Under the pieces are notes generated by a model that saw only the letters and a program-made list of their open reading frames with translations, searched no databases and was not told the DNA's origin. From assembly GCF_027594545.1 (NCBI RefSeq), contig NZ_CP115160.1, forward strand, positions 4,336,501-4,400,500: 64,000 nucleotides of DNA, written 5' to 3'. The DNA comes from Algoriphagus sp. TR-M9. GTDB taxonomy: Bacteria > Bacteroidota > Bacteroidia > Cytophagales > Cyclobacteriaceae. Within the stretch, counting starts at the first letter, position 1; each line of letters opens with the position of its first letter. A program made the translations under genes and the position numbers. Of this stretch, positions 9,036 through 17,252 are shown piece after piece.

Positions 9036-9052
9036 TTAAAATTCAAAATTTT

Positions 9053-9340
9053 TTAACTGATGTAATTTTTCAATGCATTCACATAAGTTTCGAACGCATT
9101 GACACCATGCTTAGTGATTTTAGCTGTGGTCAAGGGTCGTTTTCCTTTAAAAGACTTTTCAATTTCTATATAGCCTGCTTTTTCAAGCTTATCCAGCTGC
9201 ACACTAAGATTGCCCGCTGTGGATTCTGTTTTTTCTTTCAGAAAAGTGAATTCCGCAGACTCCACACTGATCAGTAAAGACATGACTGCCAGGCGCAACT
9301 GAGAATGTAATAAAGGGTCTAAAGGCTTAAACTCGCTCAC
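9053..9340 (-). CDS. Winged-helix transcriptional regulator (HTH_27 type)
   Basis: 95 residues. The order SQLRLAVMSLLISVESAEFTFLKEKTESTAGNLSVQLDKLEKAGYIEIEKSF matches single-domain winged-helix repressors of the PF13601 group: a recognition helix in GNLSVQLDKLEKAG and a basic wing GKRPLTTAKITKHG. Family members usually control an adjacent membrane or transport gene. Its start overlaps the end of the upstream membrane-protein gene by 14 bases, so the two are surely co-transcribed and probably translationally coupled. It likely regulates the paired membrane protein and perhaps the downstream secreted protein. Confidence 0.85.
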   Translation of the reverse strand: MSEFKPLDPLLHSQLRLAVMSLLISVESAEFTFLKEKTESTAGNLSVQLDKLEKAGYIEIEKSFKGKRPLTTAKITKHGVNAFETYVNALKNYIS

Positions 9341-9902
9341 GATAGGTGTTTTTCAGGTAATAACCGGGCACAAGATATCCCAAAATCATGGCAATGCCAG
9401 CTACTAAATATTGATCTGAGACTGGAACTAGAAAAGCCACAACTGCGGCAATTGCCAATACTACAGCCCCTAATTTGACCATGGAGACTCTGATCAAGCT
9501 TCCAGTGGCAAACATTCCGACTGCCGCCAAAAGTAAAATCACCGGATTATGGTTAAAGCCCAGAACAGGCATAAAGCCCAACACGACAACAATACCCATA
9601 AACACTCCAATCCATAGCTGATTCAATACCTGATCTAAATGAGTTTTGATTTTTGCCTTACTTTTTTTCTTTATTCCCCAGAAAAAACTGATAAATACTG
9701 AGGGCAAAACCAACACCCAAACATAGTAAGGGTGCTCAAACCCTGCTTTTTCTAAAGCATAATGTCCAAAGCTACAGATTGAAATCACCCAGCCCCAAAG
9801 AAGAAAATAAAAACTTCCATCACCGGCTGCCTCTTGTTTTGCTTTGGCTATCATATCTGTGATGATCGCCAAAGACTCGCTACTGCTTAGTTCTTTTTTC
9901 AT
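9327..9902 (-). CDS. Multi-pass membrane protein paired with a winged-helix regulator
   Basis: 191 residues from ATG 9902 (MKKELSSSESLAIITDMIAKAKQE). The frame remains open to 9956, but the extra 18 codons lie inside dispersed repeat B and are not expected to be protein. There is a soluble 30-residue start, then about five hydrophobic helices (roughly 32-50, 58-75, 95-115, 118-138, 145-178). The pattern, including the pairing with a small HTH protein, is common in Bacteroidota; the function is unknown. No Shine-Dalgarno is visible, as is usual in this phylum. Confidence 0.75.
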   Translation of the reverse strand: MKKELSSSESLAIITDMIAKAKQEAAGDGSFYFLLWGWVISICSFGHYALEKAGFEHPYYVWVLVLPSVFISFFWGIKKKSKAKIKTHLDQVLNQLWIGVFMGIVVVLGFMPVLGFNHNPVILLLAAVGMFATGSLIRVSMVKLGAVVLAIAAVVAFLVPVSDQYLVAGIAMILGYLVPGYYLKNTYRERV

Positions 9903-9993
9903 GTGTTTATAATTTTTTTTAAGGTCACGTGGAATCTTCGCATGAATTATAATCATCCCTCTGTGTGTCGCTTCGGGTCATGCTTGATTTCAT
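9903..9993 (-). repeat. Dispersed repeat family B, copy 1
   Basis: A 91-base unit which on the minus strand begins ATGAAATCAAGCATGAC and ends AAATTATAAACAC right against the start codon at 9902. It matches copy 2 (17022-17114) in the same place relative to a start codon, and copy 3 (17115-17233). Shared blocks include GGAATC, GATTATAATC-like and GCATGAC segments. Confidence 0.7.
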
Positions 9994-10122
9994 ATTAATA
10001 ATGGTTTTTTAGTGGATCACCAATCTTAAAAGCAGGAAAACATCTTATCGTGACGATAACCCACATGTGAGCTTGACTCTCCAAGTCATTTATGAAATAG
10101 CTTACGGTACAAAATTAAACAG

Positions 10123-10140
10123 GTTTACATTATAAACCAA
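10123..10140 (+). promoter_or_regulatory. Operator-like 18-mer, copy 2
   Basis: GTTTACATTATAAACCAA on the plus strand, identical to the element at 9018-9035 read on the minus strand. It lies about 220 bases upstream of the membrane-protein gene start at 9902. Confidence 0.4.
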
Positions 10141-10263
10141 ACAATCTCATAAACTTTCAAGGTTAACCCATTTGAAGCCTTGATCCATAACCCCACTAGT
10201 CAGTGCTTCAGCTTACCTGACTCGTGCAAGCTTTTACTCAAATCTCGAGAAGAAAATGAATCT

Positions 10264-10320
10264 GATTATCCGCAATGATGCCAGTAGTTAAAGAATGTGG
10301 CTGGATAGTAGCGGATAATC
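10264..10320. repeat. Repeat family A fragment arranged as an inverted repeat
   Basis: Perfect 10-base arms GATTATCCGC (10264-10273) and GCGGATAATC (10311-10320) enclose 37 bases. The left arm with AATGATGCC is the inverted form of the family A end motif. Confidence 0.6.
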
Positions 10321-10510
10321 GTCCACCGACAACAGTCCACTGCCCTCAGTACGTAGAAAGAAACCTTAACCCATAATTTCTCTCGCTACTGGAAAGAAAG
10401 CGGATATCCATAAAAATGAATATAAATTTCCAAGCTAACCACCATCTTTTTCCACGATTCGCCTACAAAAATCCAGGTCTAAAAACAGATGCTTTTAAAC
10501 CAAGAAAAAT

Positions 10511-10524
10511 AGCATTTAAATGCT
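10511..10524. promoter_or_regulatory. Perfect 14-bp palindrome upstream of the BCCT transporter gene
   Basis: AGCATTTAAATGCT is fully self-complementary and lies about 115 bases before the proposed start. It could be an operator, but nothing else in the window matches it. Confidence 0.25.
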
Positions 10525-10639
10525 CTTAAAAAGGCTTTTTTAATGTTTAGCTTTACTTTTCTAAGGGTCAAAAATGCTGTAAATTAGCCAAAAAACCACC
10601 CTTATTATCGAAAGTTCAAAAAGCACCCAAACTCCGTTT

Positions 10640-12139
10640 TTGAAAAGTATCCAACCTTGGGTTTTCTTCCCTTCCGCTGGACTCATCCTCATCTTTGTCA
10701 CCCTTACTTTAATCTTCCAAGAATCTGTAGGTACGCTGTTTGAAAACATTCAAGCTACCATCTCCAAAGATTTCGGGTGGCTGTATGTCATAGCCGTCAA
10801 TGTAGTCCTAGTTTTCTGCATCTACCTTGGATTTGGCAGATATAAAAACATTAGGCTGGGAGGCCCCGATTCCAAACCGGAATTCAGTACTTGGGCCTGG
10901 CTCAGTATGCTGTTCAATGCCGGCATAGGCTTAGTATTAATGTTTTATGCAGTGGCAGAGCCGATCAGCCATTTTTCTAATCCGCCTTATGGTGAAGCTG
11001 GTACACTAGCTGCTGCTAATAATGCACTTAACCTTTCCTACCTGCATTGGGGGCTTCACGGCTGGGGGGTCTATGCTTTGATGGGACTGGCTATTGCGTT
11101 TTTCACCTATAATCGTGGCCTTCCATTGGGAGTGCGCTGGATATTATACCCACTTTTGGGAGATAAACTGAAGGGTCCCATCGGACACCTTATCGATACC
11201 ATGGCTGTAGTAGCCACTATGTTTGGGCTGGCCACTACCTTAGGACTGGGGATTCAGCACATTAATTCCGGTATGAATTACCTTTTTGGTGTACCAGATA
11301 GTCCTCAAGTACAGGTTATACTTATTGGAATTATAACAATATGTGCCACCATCTCTGTGGTCTCAGGCCTGCATAATGGCATTCAACTTCTAAGCAAAAT
11401 AGCCTCAATCATGGCTATAATTTTGATGGCATTTATGCTGATCGTAGGACCAACATTGTTCATTATCGGGTCCACGGTTCAGAGCACCGGCTTTTATCTA
11501 CAAAGTCTAATCGGCACCTCCACCTGGATGGAAATTTACCGAGGTACGCACTGGATGGACAGTTGGACATTTTTTTATTGGGCCTGGTGGTTTGCTTGGG
11601 CTCCATTTGTGGGACTGTTTATCGCCAGAATATCGAAAGGCCGGACCATCCGAGAGTTTATATTGGGCGTATTGTTAGGTCCTACCGCTGCGAGTATAAT
11701 TTGGATTTCCATTTTTGGAAGTACTGCTTTTCATATCGAGCTTTTCGGGCCAGGAGGAATCAGTGAGGCCGTTCAGGAAAACATCAATACTGGATTATAT
11801 TCTTTGCTGCAAATGTTCCCTCTTCCCTACCTAAGTATTCTTTTTGTGGTGATCGCTGGAGTGATATTCTTTGTCACCTCTTCAGATAGCGGATCGCTAG
11901 TGATTGATTTTATCACCAGCGGTGGCAAAGATGATACTCCAGTGAAATTGAGGATATTCTGGGCACTCATTGAAGGAGCTGTGGCTGCGGTTCTGGTATT
12001 AGGTGGAGGCTTAGTGGCACTCCAAACAGGATCTTTGGTCACCGGATTGCCAGTTTGTGTATTGATGTTACTGGTTTGTTACGCTGTCAACAAGGCTTTG
12101 AAAAAGTATCAAGAAGAACAAAAAGAAAACCGCGAATAG
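10640..12139 (+). CDS. betT: BCCT family choline/betaine transporter
   Basis: A 499-residue protein with about twelve hydrophobic segments. The family core is clear: FNAGIGLVLMFYAVAEP (start of TM3 region), WGLHGWGVYALMGLAIAFFTYNRGLPL, and the aromatic substrate box YWAWWFAWAPFVGLFIARISKGRTIREF, followed by VIFFVTSSDSGSLVIDF. BCCT carriers take up choline, betaine or carnitine, driven by sodium or protons. There is no usable ATG: TTG at 10640 gives MKSIQPWVFFPS just before the first helix, with an in-frame stop at 10580. It is convergent with the choline-dehydrogenase-type gene, which supports choline as substrate. No copy of the susC/betB operator is seen upstream. Confidence 0.9.
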   Translation: MKSIQPWVFFPSAGLILIFVTLTLIFQESVGTLFENIQATISKDFGWLYVIAVNVVLVFCIYLGFGRYKNIRLGGPDSKPEFSTWAWLSMLFNAGIGLVLMFYAVAEPISHFSNPPYGEAGTLAAANNALNLSYLHWGLHGWGVYALMGLAIAFFTYNRGLPLGVRWILYPLLGDKLKGPIGHLIDTMAVVATMFGLATTLGLGIQHINSGMNYLFGVPDSPQVQVILIGIITICATISVVSGLHNGIQLLSKIASIMAIILMAFMLIVGPTLFIIGSTVQSTGFYLQSLIGTSTWMEIYRGTHWMDSWTFFYWAWWFAWAPFVGLFIARISKGRTIREFILGVLLGPTAASIIWISIFGSTAFHIELFGPGGISEAVQENINTGLYSLLQMFPLPYLSILFVVIAGVIFFVTSSDSGSLVIDFITSGGKDDTPVKLRIFWALIEGAVAAVLVLGGGLVALQTGSLVTGLPVCVLMLLVCYAVNKALKKYQEEQKENRE

Positions 12140-12169
12140 TCAAATTCGCGGCTTCTCCGAATCATTTTG

Positions 12170-12199
12170 CCCTCTTAATCGATTTTTAGAGGGATTTTT
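12170..12199 (+). terminator. Terminator between the convergent transporter and dehydrogenase genes
   Basis: CCCTCT (12170-12175) pairs with AGAGGG (12188-12193), followed by ATTTTTC. It overlaps the last codons of the minus-strand gene. A second perfect stem, CCGCGAAT/ATTCGCGG (12130-12151), spans the transporter stop. Confidence 0.5.
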
Positions 12200-13847
12200 C
12201 TTTGTCAGTCAGTTCTTTCTGAAAATATGGAGCATGCTCCGGATCCAGAGGTTTTTTCCCCAAAATAATATCTGCGGCCTTCTCTGCCACCATCATCACT
12301 GGCGAGTAAATATTCCCATTGGTAACATAAGGGAATACGGAAGCATCCACTACACGAAGGTTTTCTACACCGTGCACTTTCAGGGTTTTAGGATCAGTGA
12401 CATCCATAGGACCAACACCCATTCTACAGGTAGCGCAAGGATGATAGGCACTTTCCCCTTCTTTGGCCACAAAATCAAGAATCTCCTCATCCGTCTGAAC
12501 ATCCTTGCCGGGCGAAAGTTCTTCGCCCATTAATTCAGACATGGCTTCAGTTTCAATTAATTTTCTAGAAAGACGAATCGCTTCTATCCACTCTTTTCTT
12601 TCTTTTTCAGTAGAAAGATAATTGAATAAAATACTCGGGTATTCGGTAGGATCAGCTGATTTGATTTTCACCCGCCCTCGCACATCCGTATTCATAGGCC
12701 CCACGTGTAACTGAAATCCATGGCCTTCTTTGGGAGCGGTACCATCGTATCGTATCGCAATAGGTAAAAAGTGAAATTGAAGATTTGGGTAGTCTACCTC
12801 CTCATTACTTCTGATAAATCCGCCCGCCTCAAAATGATTGGATGCACCTAGTCCTTTTTTCCTAAACAACCAGTCAAATCCGATTTTAGGAGCTTTCCAC
12901 GGACTTAATGCTGGGTATAAACTCACTGGTTTTTTGGCTGCCCATTGAACATACACTTCTAAGTGATCCTGCAAGTCCTCGCCCACACCAGGCAAGTCAT
13001 GAACCACTGGAATTCCAAGACTTTTCAGGTGTTCCGCATTTCCCACTCCTGAAAGCTGCAGAAGTTGCGGAGAATTGATGGCGCCTCCGCAGGAAATGAT
13101 TTCCTTTCCATAAACCTGCTTTACTTTACCGCCTTGCTTGTACGCTACACCCACTGCTTTTTTTCCTTCAAACAGCACCCGCATCACGGTGGCTTGGGTT
13201 TCTATATGAAGATTTTTTCTCTGGCCTTTTACCGGATGAATGTAGGCCCGAGCTGCATTGAGCCTCCTGGAATTGTAAATCGTTTGATCAAACTTACCAA
13301 ACCCTTCTTGCTGGTAGCCATTGACGTCATCTGTGAGCGGATATCCTGCTTCCTGAACTGACTCAAAAAAGGCATCAAACAGGGGGTTGTCGCATTTCGG
13401 TGTAGTCAACTTTAAGTTTCCCTGATCACCACGGTAAGCATCTCCTCCGATCAATCGATCCTCTACTCGCTTAAAATAGGGGAGGCAGTGCGCATAATCC
13501 CATTCTTCCATTCCCTCATCCTTAGCCCACTTTTCAAAATCCATGGCATTGCCACGGATCCAGATCATGCCGTTGATACAGGAAGATCCACCCAAAACCT
13601 TTCCCCGGGGTTGGGCTATTCTTCGATTGTGCATATGAGGCTCAGGATCTGAGGAATATCCCCAGTTGTAATTAGTCCCTGTAAGCAAATACGTCAATGC
13701 CGCTGGCATGTGTATTCTAAAATCCCATTTGTAATCAGGTCTCCCTGCCTCAAGTACTAGTACTTCATTGGTTGAATTTTCACTAAGTCGGTTGGTCAAA
13801 ACGGCTCCAGCTGAACCTCCACCGACAATTATATAATCGTACGTCAT
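12186..13847 (-). CDS. betA: GMC-family FAD oxidoreductase, choline dehydrogenase type
   Basis: 553 residues from ATG 13847 (MTYDYIIVGGGSAGAVL); a TTG six codons earlier is less likely. The Rossmann motif GGGSAGAV and the first GMC signature GKVLGGSSCINGMIWIRG are followed by the second signature GAINSPQLLQLSGVG, and the C-terminal block SAYHPCATCRMG carries the catalytic histidine (His469), ending NIYSPVMMVAEKAAD. This arrangement is closest in style to BetA, which oxidises choline to betaine aldehyde. Other primary-alcohol dehydrogenases share the fold. It is the last gene of a minus-strand run susC-susD-phosphodiesterase-betA and converges on the BCCT carrier, which favours choline. Confidence 0.88.
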   Translation of the reverse strand: MTYDYIIVGGGSAGAVLTNRLSENSTNEVLVLEAGRPDYKWDFRIHMPAALTYLLTGTNYNWGYSSDPEPHMHNRRIAQPRGKVLGGSSCINGMIWIRGNAMDFEKWAKDEGMEEWDYAHCLPYFKRVEDRLIGGDAYRGDQGNLKLTTPKCDNPLFDAFFESVQEAGYPLTDDVNGYQQEGFGKFDQTIYNSRRLNAARAYIHPVKGQRKNLHIETQATVMRVLFEGKKAVGVAYKQGGKVKQVYGKEIISCGGAINSPQLLQLSGVGNAEHLKSLGIPVVHDLPGVGEDLQDHLEVYVQWAAKKPVSLYPALSPWKAPKIGFDWLFRKKGLGASNHFEAGGFIRSNEEVDYPNLQFHFLPIAIRYDGTAPKEGHGFQLHVGPMNTDVRGRVKIKSADPTEYPSILFNYLSTEKERKEWIEAIRLSRKLIETEAMSELMGEELSPGKDVQTDEEILDFVAKEGESAYHPCATCRMGVGPMDVTDPKTLKVHGVENLRVVDASVFPYVTNGNIYSPVMMVAEKAADIILGKKPLDPEHAPYFQKELTDKEKSL

Positions 13848-13910
13848 CGATTTTTTGTAATTCAAAGAATAAGAAAGACAAGATCTCCTTGCAAAAGCTA
13901 ATCGCCTTCC

Positions 13911-15161
13911 TTATTCTGTTTCTTCAATAATCCAATAGTTCAAGAAGCCTGCAGGGGTTTCTAAAACTACTTTATAAAACTCAGAATCAGGCTTATCTGT
14001 TTGGAATGAATACGCTTCAGCCTCCAGTTCCACTTCACCTATAGCTTCATAGGTATCCTTTCCACCTGTTTTAAAGTTATTGCTGGTACTGAGCCAGACT
14101 TGCCCATTTCCTTCTGAAGAAAGGGATTTCCAGCTTAAGTGGATGGTATTACCTTCCTTCACCGCTTTGAACTGACTGGCGTTCACAGGACCTATAAAAG
14201 GCACGCCATCGAGTTCCATGGCTTTGTCCTGAGGCACTTTCAAATCCAGGAAATTAACGATGGAAGGGAAAATATCAACCATTTGACCGGTTTCAGCGGA
14301 ATGAGCATTGAGTTCCTCAGCGTTAGTAGCTATCCAAACACTTCGCTCTCGATCACTTTGCCCACCGTGGCCATACCCATTCATCTCCCGACCATGATCT
14401 GTGGTGATGACGATCAGCCAATCTTCATTGAATTTAGCTTCTCGCTCTTGGATGGCTTCCCAGACTCTACCGATCTGCACATCAGCTTTTTGCACTGCAT
14501 CGACAAACTCTGGACTGTTTCCATACCGATGAGACATATCATCTGTGAACTCGAGGTACATCCAGGATAAATCCGGCGCATTTTCACGAATCGTTTTAGC
14601 TGCTTCTTTTGATACAGCTTCATCTATATTATAGATGAAAATCCTTCCTTCATCATGCGGATACTTAAGCGTATCCAGTTCCAAGCCATCGAAGTGATAA
14701 TCGAAAGTCAACTGATTGGTTTGCGGTAATTTTGCCCCGGCAAGTTTGGTTCTATTATCCAGCCAGGTGGAGAATATACCGATAGACTTTTCTGGATATT
14801 GCTCCTTAAATATGCTGAAAATGGTGGGATAATGGTAATTGGGATCTTTGATGCTATTTCCCCAGACATTGTGCTTATTGGCCCATACTCCCGTCAAAAG
14901 GGAATTGTAACCCACCGCAGAGATCGTTGGGGTTTGGCTATAAGCATCTTTTTCTCCACCCATAGTCGCCTTCATCAAGCCACCTTCTGCTACGATTTTG
15001 TCCAAATTAGGGGTAGCCACTGTGTCGATAACATCATCGGGAATTCCATCTACAATGACGAAAAGGACTTTTTTAGCTTTTGGTTCTTCCTGATTTTCTT
15101 TGGTAGAACATGCCTGTAAAGCCAACAGACCCATACAGCTTGCTAGAATAAATTTCTTCAT
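13911..15161 (-). CDS. Alkaline-phosphatase-superfamily phosphodiesterase lipoprotein (NPP-like)
   Basis: 416 residues from ATG 15161; the lipobox ends LLALQAC at Cys18, so it is membrane-anchored. Metal and nucleophile positions of the nucleotide pyrophosphatase/phosphodiesterase group are visible: VIVDG (Asp38), TISAVGYNSLLTG with Ser81 in the nucleophile slot, TDDMSHRYG, ITTDHGREMNGYGHGG. A CxPxR sulfatase motif is absent, so it is not a choline sulfatase. NPP family members hydrolyse phosphodiesters; the choline-specific mammalian NPP6 also has serine as nucleophile (from memory). Residues about 335-416 look like a fibronectin-type beta domain. Its place between susD and betA suggests glycerophosphocholine-like substrates; this is inference. 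Confidence 0.82.
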   Translation of the reverse strand: MKKFILASCMGLLALQACSTKENQEEPKAKKVLFVIVDGIPDDVIDTVATPNLDKIVAEGGLMKATMGGEKDAYSQTPTISAVGYNSLLTGVWANKHNVWGNSIKDPNYHYPTIFSIFKEQYPEKSIGIFSTWLDNRTKLAGAKLPQTNQLTFDYHFDGLELDTLKYPHDEGRIFIYNIDEAVSKEAAKTIRENAPDLSWMYLEFTDDMSHRYGNSPEFVDAVQKADVQIGRVWEAIQEREAKFNEDWLIVITTDHGREMNGYGHGGQSDRERSVWIATNAEELNAHSAETGQMVDIFPSIVNFLDLKVPQDKAMELDGVPFIGPVNASQFKAVKEGNTIHLSWKSLSSEGNGQVWLSTSNNFKTGGKDTYEAIGEVELEAEAYSFQTDKPDSEFYKVVLETPAGFLNYWIIEETE

Positions 15162-15227
15162 TTTAATAATTAGGTAACTAGAGAAGCCCGGAATGAAAAA
15201 CACCGGGCTTCAAATTCAAATTGTCTT

Positions 15228-17021
15228 TTATTCCCAACCGAATATCTGTGTAAGATTTGGGTTGAGTGTAACCTGCTGAATAGGAACTGGTCGGTAATAG
15301 TATTTAGGCTCTACAAAGTCTCTTTGCTTTGTATCAGTCACCATCATTCCTCCATTCTCACCATTCTGAAGAAATACATCAACGTTTTCCTCGATAGTGC
15401 CGGCTTTATAATAGATCAACTCTTCTCCGAGACTATTTTTCTCTTTGGCATCGCCCACTGGAATATCGGCGTCTTTACTGATCAAAATTATATCCTCTAT
15501 TCCATCTCCTGTAAGATCATACTTGCCCAGACCATCAAAGTACATTCCTTGAGGAATATTTTCGAATAGTTTGCCGGCGTGCCATCTCATCATGTCATCA
15601 TATCTATATCCTTCTACAGCTAGTTCTATTCTTCTTTCCCTTCTAATCTCCAGATGAACACCTAGGTTTGCTCCGCTCAGATTTGGGTATTTTTCTACCA
15701 AAAATGGATCAGGATTCCTATTTGCATCGCTCAGATTCAGAGCTGGCATCCCTGCTCTTTGGCGTAGTAGGTTGATGGACATGTCCAGGTCAGCCTGGGT
15801 CAGCTCGTCAAGCTCTACCTTTGCCTCTGCATAGTTCAGCAACACTTCCGCATAGCGATATACCGGAAAATCTGCGCTTCCCGCCTCTACATTGTCTATC
15901 GTATTCTGATAGCCTTTGAGCTGGTGATAACCTGTAAAATTTTTACTCAAAGTCTGGATGTAAGGCTTAGTATTGGGAGCCTGAACCCAACCTGGATAGA
16001 CTATAGTTTGCTTTAGTCTAGGGTCTCTGTTTTCAAACTCTTCTACAAAGCCTTTAGTCTCATAACCAGGAACAGAGGAATAATAGGTGCCATCCTTCAT
16101 TAAGTAGCTCATCACCAAATCTCTAGCCGGAGATTGCTCATAATCACCAAAAACTCCGGTGTTGATATCCCAACCCCTATCTTTTTCAGCGTCGTACGGG
16201 TTTACCAGGATTACTTCAGCATTGCCCAGTAGATCTTGAGATGAGAACAAAGTAGCGTAGTCACTTTCAGGATTACCCGTGGAATGAATAGAAAACATGC
16301 CAGAATTCATGATCTCACTGGATAGATCACGCGCCTTTTGTATGAGTGCCGTAGCGGATCCTTCTAATCCTAGTTCGCTATGGTATTTTCTGTAAGTGCC
16401 TTCATACAGCGCTAGACGTGCATAGAAGGCTTTCACTGCCCATACTCCAGGAGTCCCACTTGGCACTTCTTCCCGGACGTTATTAGCGGCGAATTCCAGA
16501 TCCTCCATTACTTTGGACATCACCATTTCTCTAGAGTCCCGGGCTTTATAAAGCTGCTCTTCATCACTTGGATCTAGGGTGTGCTCATACCATGGCACAT
16601 CTGAGTATCGCTTGATCATTCCGAAATAGAATACAGCTCTGTAATACCTGGCCAAACCTACATAATGTGCAATCGCCTCTTCAGAACCAACTGCCTTCTC
16701 ATAGTTGTCCAGAAAGTAGTTGATATCCCTCAAGGCACCCCAATTCCAGCCACCCGTGAGGGTTTGGGAGCTTGGAGTTCCAGTAACTATGTTTTTGATT
16801 TCCACTGCCCCGGTAGTCCCTAGGTTATCACTGCTTTGATCAGCCTGATAGCTCCCGGGGCCAGCCATGGTAAGTAGGCCATTGACATAAAGTTCCAGAT
16901 CTTCCTCAGTTTTGAAAAACTCCTCTGGTGCCACAGAAGTCTGTGGATACCTATCTAGAAAATCATCGTTGCAGGAGGACAAAGCCAACACTGCGCTCAA
17001 TAGGACGATATACTTTTTCAT
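15228..17021 (-). CDS. SusD-like nutrient-binding outer-membrane lipoprotein
   Basis: 597 residues from ATG 17021 (MKKYIVLLSAVLALSSC, lipobox Cys17). The open frame reaches 17114, but those 31 codons are repeat B. Typical RagB/SusD features: DDFLDRYPQTSVAPEEFF near the start, YYRAVFYFGMIKRYSDVPW in a TPR helix, and the C-terminal block LEIRRERRIELAVEGYRYDDMMRWHAGKL. SusD proteins sit as a lid on the SusC barrel and bind the ligand outside the cell. It lies downstream of susC, but separated by 231 bases holding two repeat B copies instead of the usual short gap. The substrate is unknown; context suggests choline phosphoesters. Confidence 0.93.
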   Translation of the reverse strand: MKKYIVLLSAVLALSSCNDDFLDRYPQTSVAPEEFFKTEEDLELYVNGLLTMAGPGSYQADQSSDNLGTTGAVEIKNIVTGTPSSQTLTGGWNWGALRDINYFLDNYEKAVGSEEAIAHYVGLARYYRAVFYFGMIKRYSDVPWYEHTLDPSDEEQLYKARDSREMVMSKVMEDLEFAANNVREEVPSGTPGVWAVKAFYARLALYEGTYRKYHSELGLEGSATALIQKARDLSSEIMNSGMFSIHSTGNPESDYATLFSSQDLLGNAEVILVNPYDAEKDRGWDINTGVFGDYEQSPARDLVMSYLMKDGTYYSSVPGYETKGFVEEFENRDPRLKQTIVYPGWVQAPNTKPYIQTLSKNFTGYHQLKGYQNTIDNVEAGSADFPVYRYAEVLLNYAEAKVELDELTQADLDMSINLLRQRAGMPALNLSDANRNPDPFLVEKYPNLSGANLGVHLEIRRERRIELAVEGYRYDDMMRWHAGKLFENIPQGMYFDGLGKYDLTGDGIEDIILISKDADIPVGDAKEKNSLGEELIYYKAGTIEENVDVFLQNGENGGMMVTDTKQRDFVEPKYYYRPVPIQQVTLNPNLTQIFGWE

Positions 17022-17114
17022 CTGTTTATAATTTGTTTTTAAAAGGTCAGATGGAATCTCGCATGGATGATAATCATACCAGTGTGTGACGTATTCCGTC
17101 ATGCTCGATTTCAT
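17022..17114 (-). repeat. Dispersed repeat family B, copy 2
   Basis: A 93-base unit between ATGAAATCGAGCATGAC (minus strand, from 17114) and AAATTATAAACAG at the susD start codon. It is similar along its length to copy 1 at 9903-9993, with the same end points relative to a start codon. Confidence 0.7.
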
Positions 17115-17233
17115 GTGTTTATGATTTGATTTTTATTCGTCACAACCTGTCCCGTGACGAAGGAAACGGGATGGAATCCTGCATTATTGACAATCACCCC
17201 TAAATGTGATGTTTTTGCCATGCTCGATTTCAT
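17115..17233 (-). repeat. Dispersed repeat family B, copy 3 (longer form)
   Basis: A 119-base unit in tandem with copy 2. It begins ATGAAATCGAGCATGGC on the minus strand and ends AATCATAAACAC before the next ATGAAA. It carries an extra hairpin, CGTCAC/GTGACG (about 17149-17170), absent from the other copies. Confidence 0.65.
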
Positions 17234-17252
17234 GATCTTGTTCATTTCTTAA

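Larger units (their letters stand above)
9994..10639. other. Non-coding interval upstream of the BCCT transporter gene
   Basis: I see no gene in these 646 bases. They hold the second operator-like 18-mer (10123-10140), a fragment of repeat family A arranged as an inverted repeat (10264-10320), and a perfect 14-bp palindrome (10511-10524). No clear TTG-N19-TAnnTTTG promoter was found ahead of the transporter. Confidence 0.6.

Noticed and set aside
9903-9956. N-terminal extension of the membrane protein upstream of the winged-helix gene
   Set aside because: It is the same repeat B sequence, giving residues similar to those of the false SusD extension.
10511-10524. Fourth copy of the choline-regulon operator ahead of the BCCT gene
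   Set aside because: AGCATTTAAATGCT is palindromic but shares neither the half-site sequence nor the spacing of TTGAATGNNCATTCAA, and no -7 box overlaps it.
13911-15161. Choline sulfatase (BetC) as identity of the phosphodiesterase gene
   Set aside because: Sulfatases need a CxPxR/SxPxR motif; this protein has SAVGYNSLLTG at the nucleophile and the DHG/GHGG pattern of NPP enzymes instead.
17022-17114. N-terminal extension of SusD (31 residues)
   Set aside because: The sequence is dispersed repeat B, and the lipoprotein signal starts at 17021.
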